From Termitomyces sp. T153 (lineage: Eukaryota; Basidiomycota; Agaricomycetes; Agaricales; Lyophyllaceae), in NCBI GenBank assembly GCA_018296165.2, contig JACKQL020000235.1, positions 1 through 34,190 on the forward strand: a stretch of DNA of 34,190 nt, read 5' to 3'. The position numbers were made by a program, and so were the translations under genes. Below the pieces are notes generated by a model, which saw nothing but the letters and a program-made list of their open reading frames with translations, searched no databases and was not told the DNA's origin. This document shows positions 10,875 through 23,063 of the stretch, piece by piece; positions within the stretch are counted from its first letter, which is position 1; every line of letters begins with the position of its first letter.

Positions 10875-13800
10875 TTAATGAAGGTACTTCTCGTTCAAGG
10901 CATGAACTTCCTTCGCAAGGTAAGGCCAGCTCAACGTCCTTGCAAGTTCATTCCGAAGGTTTTCTTCACTGTTGCCCGCGCGAGCTTTTGCAAGCTTTAT
11001 CTCCCACCCACAAAGATTGTAAAGCAGACGCATGTTCGGCTGGATCAGCACCGAGAGTCTGCGAGAGCGAACGATGAGATAGGCGTCCACGAGAGGGAGA
11101 CCGAGGTGTTTCATTACGTATGCGATCTGTGTTCAAGAACAAGGTTACAAAGTCAGTACGAGATCGCATCCTGTTTGCTTAAAAGCACTCACGGTGACAG
11201 TCGCACTTCTCGACACACCAACACGACAATGAACCAGCACTTGGCCGCCTTCGGCACGCGCCTGATCGATCCAGTCACAAATCGGCTCAAGCTGGGGCTC
11301 TAGTGTGTCGATGCCATCGTCACACACGCCCTTAATATCAAGCACCTTGATACGTCCTTCACGCTCCTCATACCACAGCGAGCCGTGTCCCGCTCCTTTG
11401 CCATGAATGAAAGGTCCAGGGTGGTGGTATGGCGGGGGTGCGTAGTGCCCATGTCCTTGTACATGGTGCGGAGGCGGAATGAGAGCACATTCTCCAACAG
11501 ACACGACATGCGTGATCCCAAGGGCATGAAGCATAAACGCATTTGCGGCATGATTCCTGTACACATTCCACTGGTCAGCTTCTACTGGTCCCACATATCT
11601 CAAAGATGAAGAACCACATACAAGTTACCAAGATACAAAAACGGTAACACCCTACTCGGGAAACTCCCATCGAACCGCGGGTCGTTAAACCACGACTGGT
11701 GGTCCCCAAAGAAACTCGGCAACCACGGGCTCGTGTTTGCTCTCGGTCGGCCCTTGGGCAGTGAATGCGGAGTCTGCTGTGTCGAGAACGTACCCGGTAC
11801 AAATCGGTCTTGGCCATACGACTGCACCGAAGGCACTGGAAGCGGCGGGGAGAGCGGGATAGGTGAAGCTCCATGTCCGAATGATACCGACTTTGCGGCA
11901 GGCCGGCCCATGGGCATATGCGTATGTTGGTGCTGGACTTGCTGTGTCTGAGTTTGAGAGTGATTGTGGAGTTGGTGGGAACTGGATGGTACAAGTGGTA
12001 TCCCCCGTATTGAAGGTAGACTCCCCCACTTGTTCTCCATAACCGCACCCCAGCCCTGGCGCGTGCCGGGTGATCCATTCGCAGACATGGCCGCAGTCGC
12101 AGCTATTCTCTTCCCATTTCCGTGAACTTCCCTGTCACTCTCATGTCCATGGACAAGCCCATAAGCAACCCTAGCCCTCTCCCGTTCTCTCTCGGCCCTC
12201 TCTTTCTCCCTCTCAACGTCCTCCCTCAGCTTCGACTCCACCCTCCTCAAAAGTCCCAGGTCGGCATGGTACACGAAGAAACTCCTCCGTCTCGCGACCT
12301 GCAGCTCGAGGTACGCCTCCGGGAGCGTGAGGTGTTTCACCGCCATTAGGAGACATAAGGCCAGCAACGACGACTCGGTGTACCCGTCCGCAGAGTATAG
12401 CAGTACCTTGACCGGGCGCGTGCGTATGTGTGCGGAGGGGTTGGATAAGGATCCTGCAGGAGATGTGAACGAGCGTGTGCGCGATGCGGCTGGTGAAGGG
12501 ATAGGTATTGGTGTCGACGATGAAGTTAATGGGAAGGAAGGGAGATGGGGCATCAAGGCGGCGACGGAGCTCCAGCGCCGAGAAGGACTTGCACTAGAAG
12601 TTGCAGCTGGTAGTGGTGATGAAGGTTGCGGTGGGGACGGGGGCGTGGGCACAACGGGCATGAGCCACTTTTCGAGGAGATGAATCACCGCCATGAGTAC
12701 ATTCATCGAGATTTGAGCGTTAGATGGCGAACTTGGGAACGAAAGGTGTATGACTGAGCTCGCATGGGGTGGTGGACGTGGTGGAATAACGTTAGCGTTA
12801 TCCTCAGCTGTCCCTTCTCGCTCCCTCTTCTCTACTACTCTCTTTACCCATGTATCGTCCAACATCATCAAATGCTCCTCCGCAGCTCGAAGCTCCGCAG
12901 GAGTAGGGAACGGCGCCAAATCATGGCACTCAATACAGATATCAAACCCAAAACCTTTCGCGGGATCATTCGTCAACAAATAATCGAACGGATCACGCGG
13001 ATCGTCCTCTCCTGCACCGTTTTCTCTCCCCATTGTCGTAGGATGCGGCCTATGGGGAACGTCATCCGAATTCCCCAGAAAAACCTGGCCCACATGCGGC
13101 ATCCACACCGTCGGCGAAAGCGCCTGCATACTCAACACAGACGAAGACTGTGACTGCCCCGGTACAGATCCAATCCCGATTCCAGTGGACAGAGGCGTGG
13201 ACGTCATGACATGATTCGCGTGTCCTTCCATTCTATCTGGCGGTGGCACGCTAATAATCTCCGAGGCCTTGGTAAGATCACGCATCTCCTCCCGCTCCCT
13301 CTGCGCAAAATCAACCGTATTCGGATCCTTCGCATTCGCCTTTAATCGCCCAAGCAGTCGCGCATGGGAGGCAGGGCCACCATCAACATTCATCCCCGGA
13401 TCCATATCCATGTCCATATCGCTGTCAATGTCAACATACATCCCTTCCGTGCACTGCCCCTGCGCCGCAACCGCGATCGGATCTTCAATAGCCTCCATAA
13501 CAACGAGGTGCCCGTCAGGACCATCTGTATGTGCGCCCCAATTCGCACCGTCCTTCAGAGGGGCACCGTCTATGGAATCTGTGCTTATTAGGGTATCGTT
13601 AGGTTTGCTGGTTCCAGGTTCGATGGGATCAGAGCCTGGGACGCCGCTCACGCAGAGGCGCATGATGAGGTGTGGAATGCCAGTGTCGGCTTGCATGTCG
13701 GAGACGGTAGCGTCGAGGATGAAGACGTTGTAGTGCAGTAGGTCGGGGTGAGTGAAAAGGCCGTCTGGAGAAAAGGTTGGTTAGGGCTTGTTTAACGATG

Positions 13801-15558
13801 GATTTATATGCATGCTTTGTAGTGATATGATGTTATGAAACCTCAAAATGAGGTTCCGGAGTGAATGTGTTCATACATGCACTTTTCCGCGCATAATAGC
13901 ATGGAAAAGTGGTTAAAACCAAAACACATTTACACGGAATTATGCGCGTTTGAATGGTACTCCAGAGAGAATTTGAGGCGTACCTTCACCTAGTGTGCCC
14001 CCCAGGCGGTTGGCGCGCTCTCGATATTGACGTTGAATCGCCTCCTGTATACGACGAGCAAGAACTCTAGCATTAGGTGATGGCCCTTTGGGCGAGTAGA
14101 CAACTATATCTGAAAGAGTGGTGTAAATCGGCTGTGAGAGTATTCAGCCATAAACTTGGTGATTGATGGATTAAAAACATAAGAAAGAAAGAAGTCATTT
14201 CAGAGAATTTGCAAGTCAGAAAGAATCTGACAAACCACCAATGGCCACAATTTGGCATGCTCAATGGCTGCGAATAATGCAGTCCATCGAGCAAAAGAAA
14301 CTCCCAGATGAAGAATGGAAGGAAACAAAGAGGATGTAACATACCACCTGTATCCCAAAATTCCGTAATGAAATCCCGTCAGGCACTTTCGCAGGGACAA
14401 ACTCCCAGCCTTCCTCTGCATCATTTCCGACCGCTTTTTGCACAATCTCAGACGGGCGAAACGTGCACGTCAAAAGCGCGAGATCCGGGGCTGTCACTGT
14501 GACGCCTTCTGATGTGGTTGTTGCACTTGCCGCAGGTTTTGAAGCGGCAGTGGGAAGGACTGTTGATGGGTTTGGTTCTGGGGCAGTTGTAAGAACGGAT
14601 TTTGTGCCAATTGATGAGGCTTCGGGCGTTGACGTTAGGCTAAAGAACAGGATTAGTTTGGTATGGAAGACAGAAGCTGAGTATTGAATGACGACGAACC
14701 TGGCACTGAGAGGAGAGAATAAGAAGCTTTCGCCGTCACTTGTTGTCAAGCTAAAGCATGAATGAGTTCAAGAATGAAGAAAACAAAAGGATAGAAGTAC
14801 CTGATGCTGAGGTCAGAATTGATACTAGGGTACGGCGAGGGCAAATTCGCGGTCTGGATAGGCACCGAACGTTGTATAACGGGGTGCATATGCTTCTCCT
14901 CGTCCTTCTGGTCGTCGTTAACACCAAAAGATATCGCCTGCCCGTGTCCAGGGACCTCTCCGTCAACGTCCATTGCATCAGGCGGGACAACGTCCACCTT
15001 CGCCTCCATGCCCGCTCCTCTGGGACTCGCAACATCGTCTTCGTCGTCTTCGTCATCACAATCACTACTAACGCCACTCTCACTATCACCTTCTAGAACA
15101 GGCGTTCCCAGACCCCCGTTATCACCCTCTCGCTTCCGCCTCAGCAAGCTCAGCTCGCGTGCATACCGCCGAGGCTCTGCTTCGAGGTCGTCTTCGCATA
15201 TAACCCACACAAGTCCGCGGTATCTAGGTACCCTGGCGCACTTGTTGAGTGATGGCTTTGTCGCCAGTGTTGTGCCTGAAGGTAAAGGTAGCAGGCAGGC
15301 CGCACCACTGGAAGAAGCGAAAAATGTGTTTTGTGCGTCATTGTCGCCTTCAAGACCGTGTAAAAATGGGAAAAGGACACTATCGGGTGGATGCGAGAGG
15401 ATGTGCTGGAGGTGAAGGTGAGCGAAGCGCGTGAGAGGGAGAAGCGCGGGTGTATGCTCGTCAACGAGCTCGATAACGGTCTCTGGGAGCCCGTATGTAT
15501 GCTGTTCGTCGCTGTTCATGTTGATGGTGAAGGCGGTCTCGTCGTCGTTGTCGTTCAT
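10875..15558 (-). CDS. PPS1: Pps1-like dual-specificity protein phosphatase, seven exons, one apparent frameshift
   Basis: Pps1 proteins remove phosphate from Tyr and Ser/Thr; the yeast member acts around S phase. Exons: 15558-14801, 14750-14700, 14639-14345, 14109-13984, 13764-11622, 11556-11193 and 11126-10875. The catalytic loop HCRVGVSRS sits at about 11231-11205. The substrate-side motif VLPFLYLGNLNHAANA spans the fifth intron. Exon 5 (about 12398-12377) holds SADGYTESS, a degenerate phosphatase loop with Ser for Cys, so an inactive first phosphatase domain precedes the active one. Exon 5 also has long Ser/Pro linkers and an E/R-rich helix. The exons total 3989 nt, one short of a full frame. 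The missing base maps to 14376-14388, between FVPAKVP and DFITEFWDT. With it the protein would be about 1329 aa, longer than yeast Pps1 because of the linkers. The start at 15558 precedes the conserved HTYGLPETV; 15519 is the alternative. Confidence 0.88.
13841..13978. repeat. Nested inverted repeats in intron 4 of the PPS1-like gene (MITE-like)
   Basis: The ends are CCTCAAA (13841) and TTTGAGG (to 13978), with GGAGT/ACTCC further in. Inside, CGCGCATAAT at 13888-13897 has a perfect inverted partner at 13939-13948. ACTTTTCC at 13881-13888 pairs with GGAAAAGT at 13903-13910. The host intron is 219 bp, while most introns in this window are 48-66 bp, so the extra length fits a small foldback insertion. 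No clear target duplication is seen, so a MITE origin is inferred and not shown. Confidence 0.45.
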
Positions 15559-18500
15559 GCACTTGGCCACAAAAAAGAAAAGGATGTACAAAGGGTTGCT
15601 GAGTTTGTGATGTGATGGAAATGAAGCCTCGTTGCAAGCGGTTGCCGAGACGTCTTCTATTGCCGCACTATGATCGACTACGTCTCAGATATGATCTCAG
15701 ATCAACTCGCGTAAGTGTATTGTACCGCCTCGAGTCCAGTCCCTCTCGTCTTTAAAATTGTATTAGCTTACTTACCTCTGTGAGTCTGACTCAGGGGTCG
15801 ATAACGTTATCATCAGGTATACTTACAAATGATCGGTGTATTCAACCAACCTCCAAGAACTGCAGCTTCTCTCCCTCTTCTGAATTCTGCCTCGGGGTCT
15901 TGACATGCCGATGACCATGCACAGTGCACAGAAGGAGAAGGGCTGTCGATTCTCATACTTGACAGCACTCTTCTTCTCTCCTGATACCTTTTCCCCAACA
16001 AGTTATTTTGTACACGTGCCTGGCGGCTATGACATGACGCAAAACCCATCATCTATACATCCATACACCAAACTTTACTTCACCTTGTCCATTTCTTGCA
16101 CACCCTGCTGCACACCCCATGAGACGGAGAAAGAAGCCTCGAAAAAATTCTTCCTGGGACTAATCTCGAAATAGCTCTCCCCTCTCCTCTTGCCACGTCT
16201 TTGGGGGGCTCACGAGTTCTCCGCAGCGAGGCTTCTAGATATGATTAGTACCTGCCGGTACATTTGACATGTATTAGACAGGATCTTCATGATGAGAATC
16301 ACAACGTAGGCTCACATGTTGTTGTCTTTTCCCAGGTCAGATCCTTCGGTTCTCAATGAGCTGTGATATTGACCAACCTGATCTGAATATCGGTACCACA
16401 GATGATCAATCGAGTGTGGGGTGATTGCAAGCGAATTGAATTCGACTCATCAAATAGAGATGTTCCCCGCATTAGTTCTGGATCTTTGATGGCTTAGATC
16501 ACATCTATTCTGGGCTCATGAAAATTGCTGATATATCGTGTACATGAGTGAGAAAGTGGATTGGATTGATGTAGAGGGCCTGCTGATCTCGGGTAAGTAT
16601 TGTATCTTGTGTTGGATTCCCCAAGGGATGGTTGATGCGCAAAAGAACTAGAAAAACTTAATCCGTGTGTGTGTGAGAGAGAGAGCACGCCGATGATATA
16701 TTGGTTGCCCGATGGGAAGTGTAGGTTTGCCGACGGCATGCACAAAGAAATCGAAGAATTGATGGTGAGTTAAGGCGAGGAGTGGCGTGATCATTTTGCC
16801 ACATGCAAGCTTCTGAGGCCGCATATATGGACGCAGTTTGAGAAAGTCATCACCGATCATGAGGCGAAATTCTTGGCCAAGCACACTGCTTGATAAACGT
16901 ATGTCGGTAGTTCTCGATACTCAAGAGAGAGTACATTTTTACATGCAAATAAGCACGTTGCGAATGCAAGGCAGGGAAAGTTTGGCAAGCGTGGTAGTCC
17001 GATCGATAGCATGACAAAAGATGATGAGAAAATGATGTATGTTACGAACCAGAAGTCCAGGAATTTTGTTCCGCAGGTAGCAGCCAGAGATAGCCACTGA
17101 CCGCCACCCTTGAAGATGCTGGGTTCGAGGTGAAGTAGTGGTAGGTGCTTGTTAATGTCACAAGTGAGGTGACTAGCCTCCTAATAGAACTAGAATGTCT
17201 ATGTCGGGAAACGGCTAGTATAATTTGCTACCGGAAGTTAGTGAGATGAAGTGTCATGATTGTGATTGTGAAGAGGAAGGTGGCGGACTCACGTACTTAC
17301 GGAAGTTGCCGATAGACGCGTTGTCGAGGTTGAAGAAAAGAACTACCAACACGGAGCAAAGATAAACCCCACTAGTGAGTCGGCCACTATGTGCATACGA
17401 ATTGCCTCAGGCTGAAACAAGACAAAAGCTAGACAAAACTCCGAATCCATGGAATTTCCTTAAGTAGCAGCCCTCCTGCCGCTCTTCCAAATAGATATTT
17501 CTCCAATCTACAATCATCTATATCTATGTATCACATATCTAAATTCGGTGCCCGGCACTCACCGTTCTCCACTCATTCATTCCATCCAAATCGAATAAAA
17601 TTTAATTCGAAGAAAAGTGACATCCGTTCTCGGGGGTACTAGTACTTATGTACACGCGTAGGCTTGAGCAATTCGGCCCCCCTACTTCCTTCAATTCAAT
17701 AATTCCCGTATCTTTCAAGCTCACGTTCCATTTCTCAACGGCATACATGCCTTCTGTCCAACTTCTGTCAACACTTCTGTTGACTATAAATTTAGCGCTT
17801 CAGGGAATCCCGATTCACCTTCAAGTAAGTTGTATTCTTTTGTATATGTGTAACTTTCTATCGGAGTCAAGTTTAGCCACGGTGACGGGTGTTGAGTGGT
17901 GTTTTGCTTCTGGGATTTCTCCGCTTCCTGAAGTTTCCCTGCATTAAGTAGCCCCTCGTTCCCGCCGTATTAACCCGCTAAACTCCGTCACTGATCGAAG
18001 CTTCTACATTTACAAAAATTTCCGAATCGTGGGTCTCTGTGAGATTATAGCTCGGCTCATGGAATCATTCTAACGCGTTAATTTTCAAGCGTTACGTGGC
18101 TAATCTACCCAGCATCCCTAAATTGTGGCGCAATTATCAAAGATATCTCGTATCAAGCATTATTCTTCATATGGTCAACGTAGCTGAAGCGTCGATATGG
18201 AAGCTGATACACTGTCTCGGAGTCATTGACACTGACTTGATGAATGGAAGTTAGCATACTCCGGATTCCCCGAGCCCCGTGAAAGGGGAAAAGAACGTCT
18301 GAGACAAGAATCGCGACTGATAGTATTGTTACTAATACAAAGTAGATGACTACAGGTGGAAGAAATGAAGAGAGAGTCTGCATATGTTTTTACATGAACG
18401 TGCAGATGACTATACAAGTACACTGACATAAAATGAGACAAGTCAAAACAAGGGAGAAAGCACTGAGAAGGATAGAACAGGACCCAGGCACGAGAGCTTA

Positions 18501-18603
18501 TCGCAACCTGGGAAAGAATCACGCATTCCCAGGATACAAGATTGCCAGTTAATTGACCGCGCACGAGAATCTCGAGCGGCGATGAAGGATAGGCCGAGCA
18601 ACA
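15559..18603. other. Roughly 3 kb gene-poor interval
   Basis: The stretch separates the 5' end of the PPS1-like gene from the 3' end of the DUF2415 gene, both on the minus strand. Frames are short and unconvincing. The region holds a TG/AG-rich microsatellite near 16665-16685 and some splice-like signals, but no family I can name. I found no tRNA with a paired T-arm. Small or non-coding genes could be present. Confidence 0.5.
17747..17824 (+). other. Candidate first exon encoding a signal peptide (weak)
   Basis: An ATG at 17747 opens 26 codons that read as a signal peptide (a Leu/Thr-rich hydrophobic core, then QGIPIHLQ). They are followed at once by a good donor, GTAAGTT, at 17825. Possible acceptors lie downstream, for example near 17867 or 18050, but none gives a recognisable protein. 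It may be the start of a small secreted protein or chance. I would not trust it without transcript data. Confidence 0.2.
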
Positions 18604-20746
18604 TCACCTCCACTGGCTTCCAGCCCACCACCTCTTTTCGGTACCGCGCACGCTCCATTCAACAACACTAGACGACGAAGCAACATAGATATACTTCCCA
18701 CTTGGATCGAAGCAGGTCCCAGCGATATCCAAATCGTCCGAATAAACCGGTTGTACATCACTCCCCCGTCTTGTGCGATCTCGCGCACTCACACTGAACG
18801 CAGGGGAGGCTAACCTGGCTGGAGATGTCACGGTCGGTAAGTGTGTCGATGGGCTTGGGGAAGAGGATCGCGACGGCGTCCGGGAAGAGATGCAGTCCGA
18901 CTCGAGCTCGTCTACTTCGATGTCATCTTCATGCCCTCGTCGGCTGTTGACGGTCGAATATGTCGGGCGCGGAGTGTATTCATAGTCTCCATGAGTGGAA
19001 CCAGTGTTAGGGTCATCTTCCTCTTCATAGGAGGGACCGGATTGCTGGCGCGTCCTAAATCCGTGAGATCCAAGGAGAACCTGTACGTCATTCTCAATGA
19101 CAGGATCGCCGAAGGGTGGAATGATAAGGATACTGTTGTAGTCGATATCGTCTCCTTGGTGGCTGACCGTGGCAGTCGAGTCGTTCATGCGAAGTGCTCG
19201 CCAGGTCGAGTCTGAGATGGAGCTTGGCGCAGAATAGGGAGATGCGATGCGGAATGTATCGCCTAAGGCACGGAGGATATTGTCCTGGGATGAACGGGTG
19301 TCGGAAGTGAGTTGTCCAGGTGATGTAGAGCTGGGTCGTGACTGGGCATGGGATATTATAGGGGCCCGAGGTAGTCTGTATGGTGCAGGGGGTGAGAGAT
19401 GGAAATGAGATCGCGTGGCCAAAGGTGGAACAGGATTTGACGGTGATCGTTCTTGCACGGCGGGCACTTTGATGATTTCCTCGGTTTCAAACGTCCTCGC
19501 ATCAACAACGTGAAGTAAAGAAGTGTGCTGTTGATGCGCTCAGAAAAACAAAAAGATGATACCGGTAACATGTAACTATCTCACCTCGGTAAAGGTCATA
19601 AGTTCCTGATCTCCTGATCCTCCGAACTTCACGTTTCTGACACTCCAGCCAGGCGCTTTGAAACTACCTCCTGACCAGTCAAAGATCTCATCCCTTAACC
19701 AACCAGAGCCAGAACCGTTACCCGAAGGCATCCTTGACTTTTCCGTCTCAAAGATTTTCAAAGGCTTAGAGCTTCTGACGTCCCACACGGCGAGAAGGCC
19801 TTCTTGTGATGCCACGGCAAACTTCGATCCATCTGACGAGAATGCAGTTGAAAACGATGCAGTCAGTGATCCTGTTGCGTAGTTTATGTGTGTGATGACG
19901 GGAGACGGGAGCTTTAAAGTGGCTATGGGTGAAAATGTGATCTGAGTGCCACCCGTCATTCGATGGAGGTGCACTTTGGACGAGTCTCCAACGGATAGAA
20001 TTGTCCGGCCATCAGGTGAAATCGATGCTGGACATGGTATTTAGGACGATGAGGAATAGGTAGAGATGCAAGTTGACGCACAATGATTAATTGGAACTCC
20101 GAGATGCATGCATCCAACCTCGTCGATACTTGTTTTGGAAAAGCTTCTTGATGGCACGTTATAGAGTTTGACCGTGCAATCGTTATTACTGATGCAAAGT
20201 CGAGGTTCTACGCTGCTTTCATTGGACTTCGTCAGGCTCATTGAAGTGAGAAAGACGGAATTATTTATAGATCCGGACATAGAGAATTCCTTTTGCCAGA
20301 CAGGAGCATTTTGTAGGTGACGCGCAGGAAGTGGCGAATGGTAGGACAGATGGATCTCAGCCTCCTGTCCACCGGCTGCGAGAAGCGTGTCCTCTGTTCC
20401 TTCAATAGGAAGGGAACTTAACGTGTTCGGACAAAATGGAAGTTTTACAAGTGGCCGAGGTGTCTGAAGACAGGAGAAGTTACTAATGGAACCATCTCGA
20501 CAAAGGTTTGACTTACCGAGCCGGGCGTGTTGAGATTGTGTTCGACAATGGAATGTTGTTGTACGTAGTTCACTATACCCCTCTCCCGTGGACATATGAC
20601 AAGATCCCGTAACTGACTATTCCCTCCAATTGTCAGAACGTGACATAGCAATCATTTGAAACAACTCACACATGGCCAATGTAGACACTACTCCATGCTA
20701 TAGCTGTCGGCACTGTCGAGGTCAGCGACGGAAGATCTCTTGCCAT
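18604..20746 (-). CDS. DUF2415 / WD40-like protein, five exons, 641 aa
   Basis: Exons: 20746-20670, 20616-20517, 20463-20082, 20027-19585 and 19527-18604. The introns are 53, 53, 54 and 57 bp, and the spliced frame is exact (1926 nt). The start MARDLPSLTS leads into YIGHVQLRDLVICP. Blades of a beta-propeller follow: LLAAGGQEAEIHLSYH, CISNNDCTVKLYNV, SISPDGRTILSVGDSSKV, and FAVASQEGLLAVWDVRSSKP. After a long Ser/Pro-rich acidic linker, the C-terminus has the DUF2415 signature (DIAGTCFDPSGKYIYVASS, then VVEWSVRGTEKRWW). This is a conserved fungal family without an assigned function; a propeller scaffold role is inference. The stop is TGA, showing that TGA is a normal stop in this genome. Confidence 0.88.
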
Positions 20747-22130
20747 TTGAATCGTAGTATGCGACGCAATTCAATGATCGCGAAAGAAGACAGAGGTGAG
20801 GGTAGAAGTGGAAGGGGAAAGCAAAGTAAGTCGGAGAAGATCAGAGACTTGAGCAATCACGTGTCGGTAAGCGATCACCATGACCCCTGGCCTGACGTTC
20901 CGGTGGCGGCGGTATGATCCACAACCACTCGCCCACTCAAAATTTATGCGAGTAGTCCGAACGAGTTTTGTATATCTTTGATTACTTCAACGCGCTCTGT
21001 ATTTTCTCTTCAGTTCTGCACGAAGTAGAGTTGACGCTGTCCACGATTGACAGGCAGTAACATTGACATGCCAGTGTGATCGCTCTATTATCGGCCGGGA
21101 GAGCCATGGCAGAATTATGGCATATGCGGAGCATTGAAGCCGTAATTTAGTAATAAGTACTACCATGGGCAGTGTTGGGCTACACGTCTTCTGGTACTCA
21201 GTTCTTGTGCTCGGTGTTGTATGTGTAGCTATGTTGTGCAAATTGTGCTCCCGTGCGGCGATAACCAGTGGTTCGAGATTATGCCAAGGAAAGTGTGTAG
21301 AACTCCCTTGGGATGGATAAGTAACCGAGTTATGTATGATCTGAAGCAGGTTTTCCGGGATCTGAAGCAGGTTTTCCGGATGGGACGGCGTTTTAGGGAC
21401 ATAGAAAACATGGAAATTCTGTTCACAAATTGTGTTCAACAATCCAACCATGCTGTAACGTTGTCGACAGAAAACATGATGGTGATGGTGAGCATCACGC
21501 ATTTGTCAGACGGCGCAGTGACAGCGCTCAATTCACCAAACAACCATCTTTTCCGTTCCGACTGGATCTTGTCCTTACAAGAAGTTATTAGTTCATCGTC
21601 ATTGGTGTGTAATTGGCATGTTTCACCTAAGATCTTAATCGCTGTAGAGTGGAATTGATTGAATTGGGAAGACATTACATATTTCATCCGTGAAGGGCGC
21701 CCTCTTCGGCCGCACTACTTCTGGTTTTCATTGTATACAAACTATGTAAATATATATCACAGCAATATGTTATATTATCAGTCGAACATCTGTATCCACG
21801 GTACTTGAATCATTACAGCGAACCGCTTTCCATCAATGAGCGGTAAACAACGTCGCGGACGATCTGTCGTACTTGCCAGCAGTGCTACTCATGCATCCGA
21901 TCGAACCCCTTCTTCCATTCAGGATAACGGACGAATTGATTAGAGGAGCATCGATCATCCAAACAATTGTCGCAGAAAAAAAGGACATAAGTCGCCAACA
22001 AGTGATGCGCCTAAACATTCATTTAAGGCCATGGTACTCAACGGGCCCAAAGACACGAAGTTACCAAGTATGTAGTGTCATTGGCGAACATGTTCCGTTG
22101 TTAACGACCCGCGATTGTATATTGAGTCCA
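20747..22130. other. Intergenic region upstream of the DUF2415 gene
   Basis: The first part should be the 5' region of the DUF2415 gene. The rest is AT-rich, especially 21720-21790. A frame on the minus strand from 21502 and one on the plus strand from 21221 overlap each other, have no family features and include a tandem repeat, so I do not call them genes. Confidence 0.5.
21338..21379. repeat. Two tandem copies of a 21-bp unit
   Basis: The unit begins GATCTGAAGCAGG and ends TTTTCCGG. Two identical copies lie head to tail at 21338-21358 and 21359-21379. It is a minor length-variable site in an intergenic region. Confidence 0.85.
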
Positions 22131-23063
22131 TCAAATTTTCGACAGAGTCGCAAACAAGTGATATTCTTGATTATGACATGAAAAGGAAGATTTGCGGAAA
22201 ATAAGACGACCAATTTCATCTCGAGCGGCAGGACAAGGGGAAGGACCTGGACAACCGCTGCCAGGGAACCAATGGAACAACCATGACCACGTATACTCTG
22301 TTTGAGCCCGAATTAACCACTGCCTACCGACACACACACAAATTATGTCGGCTGCATTCAATCGGGCAACCGTACCATCAATGCGGGTGACGCCAGACTG
22401 AATATCATGCTTGAATGGTATCAAAAAGAGAAACATGAATGAGAGCTGAACTTTACTTACCAATGGATAACGTTTACACATGTGGTACAACAGTGCAGGT
22501 ACACAGGTTTGAAGGCCGAACATACTACAAGATGCAAAAAGATCAACCTCCACACCGGGATCGTCAACCAAAATGTTATCAATTAAATTGAGGGATAAAT
22601 CATAACTAGGTAGAGTGGCAGGGAAACAAGTTCGGACGTGATCAGCAATAGGGGTGTACACCCCATGTATCGAAAACTTGTCCCCCATGTGCAATAAAGA
22701 ATCGATAATCTCTGGACGCAAAGGCTGACAGCTCAAAAAAGGTCTAAAAAATTCAATGTATGGACACTTATGATACACAGAACAATGTACGGATCGAGTG
22801 AGTATATAGCCCTGATGAGAATAGAGAAGTCGAGAGGATCCTCGCTGATAATGCAGATGGCATGTGTCTGTTCACTTTGATGTGAGGGAAGTGCACTCCA
22901 CATCGCCTGAAAGACTGGTGAAGACTGAAGCGTGAATGCGGAAAGTCGAATTGCCAATCAGCAAAACTAGATTTCCATCGGAAAAACAAACAGGATTGAC
23001 ATTGGTTAGTAATAGATCAGTGGACAGAGGGCAATAGCAAACAGGTAAGGGAAAAAGGGACAT
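22131..23063 (-). pseudogene. BTB/POZ domain protein (basidiomycete family), frameshifted
   Basis: BTB domains mediate dimerisation. This fungal family is large and mostly uncharacterised. The N-terminal BTB core reads FSDGNLVLLIGNSTFRIHAS, then moves to another frame for SPVFQAMWSALP and EDPLDFSILIRAIYSLD. That places a one-base lesion at about 22914-22934. A 51-bp intron (GTACAT to TTTTAG, about 22782-22732) joins YSLDP to PFLSCQPLRPEIIDSLLHMG in frame. Another intron at 22460-22398 joins KRYPL to SGVTRIDGTVARLNAAD. The later block TEYTWSWLFHWFPGSGCP and the ARDEIG segment match the family's C-terminal half. The 5' start (23063 chosen) and the 3' end are uncertain, and the tail after RLIFRK has no family features. 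It is a decaying gene or one with a sequence error. Confidence 0.65.

Noticed and set aside
11733..13733. Several plus-strand ORFs opposite PPS1-like exon 5
   Set aside because: They are complements of a GC-rich, Ser/Pro-rich coding exon and show no family features.
17105..17140. tRNA-like GGGTTCGA motif
   Set aside because: No paired T-arm, anticodon arm or acceptor stem could be found around it.
20987..21502. 171-codon minus-strand ORF
   Set aside because: No domain, overlaps a 21-bp tandem repeat and another random frame; looks non-coding.
22732..22782. Second frameshift in the BTB gene
   Set aside because: An intron with GT and AG ends joins YSLDP to PFLSCQP in frame, so no lesion is needed.
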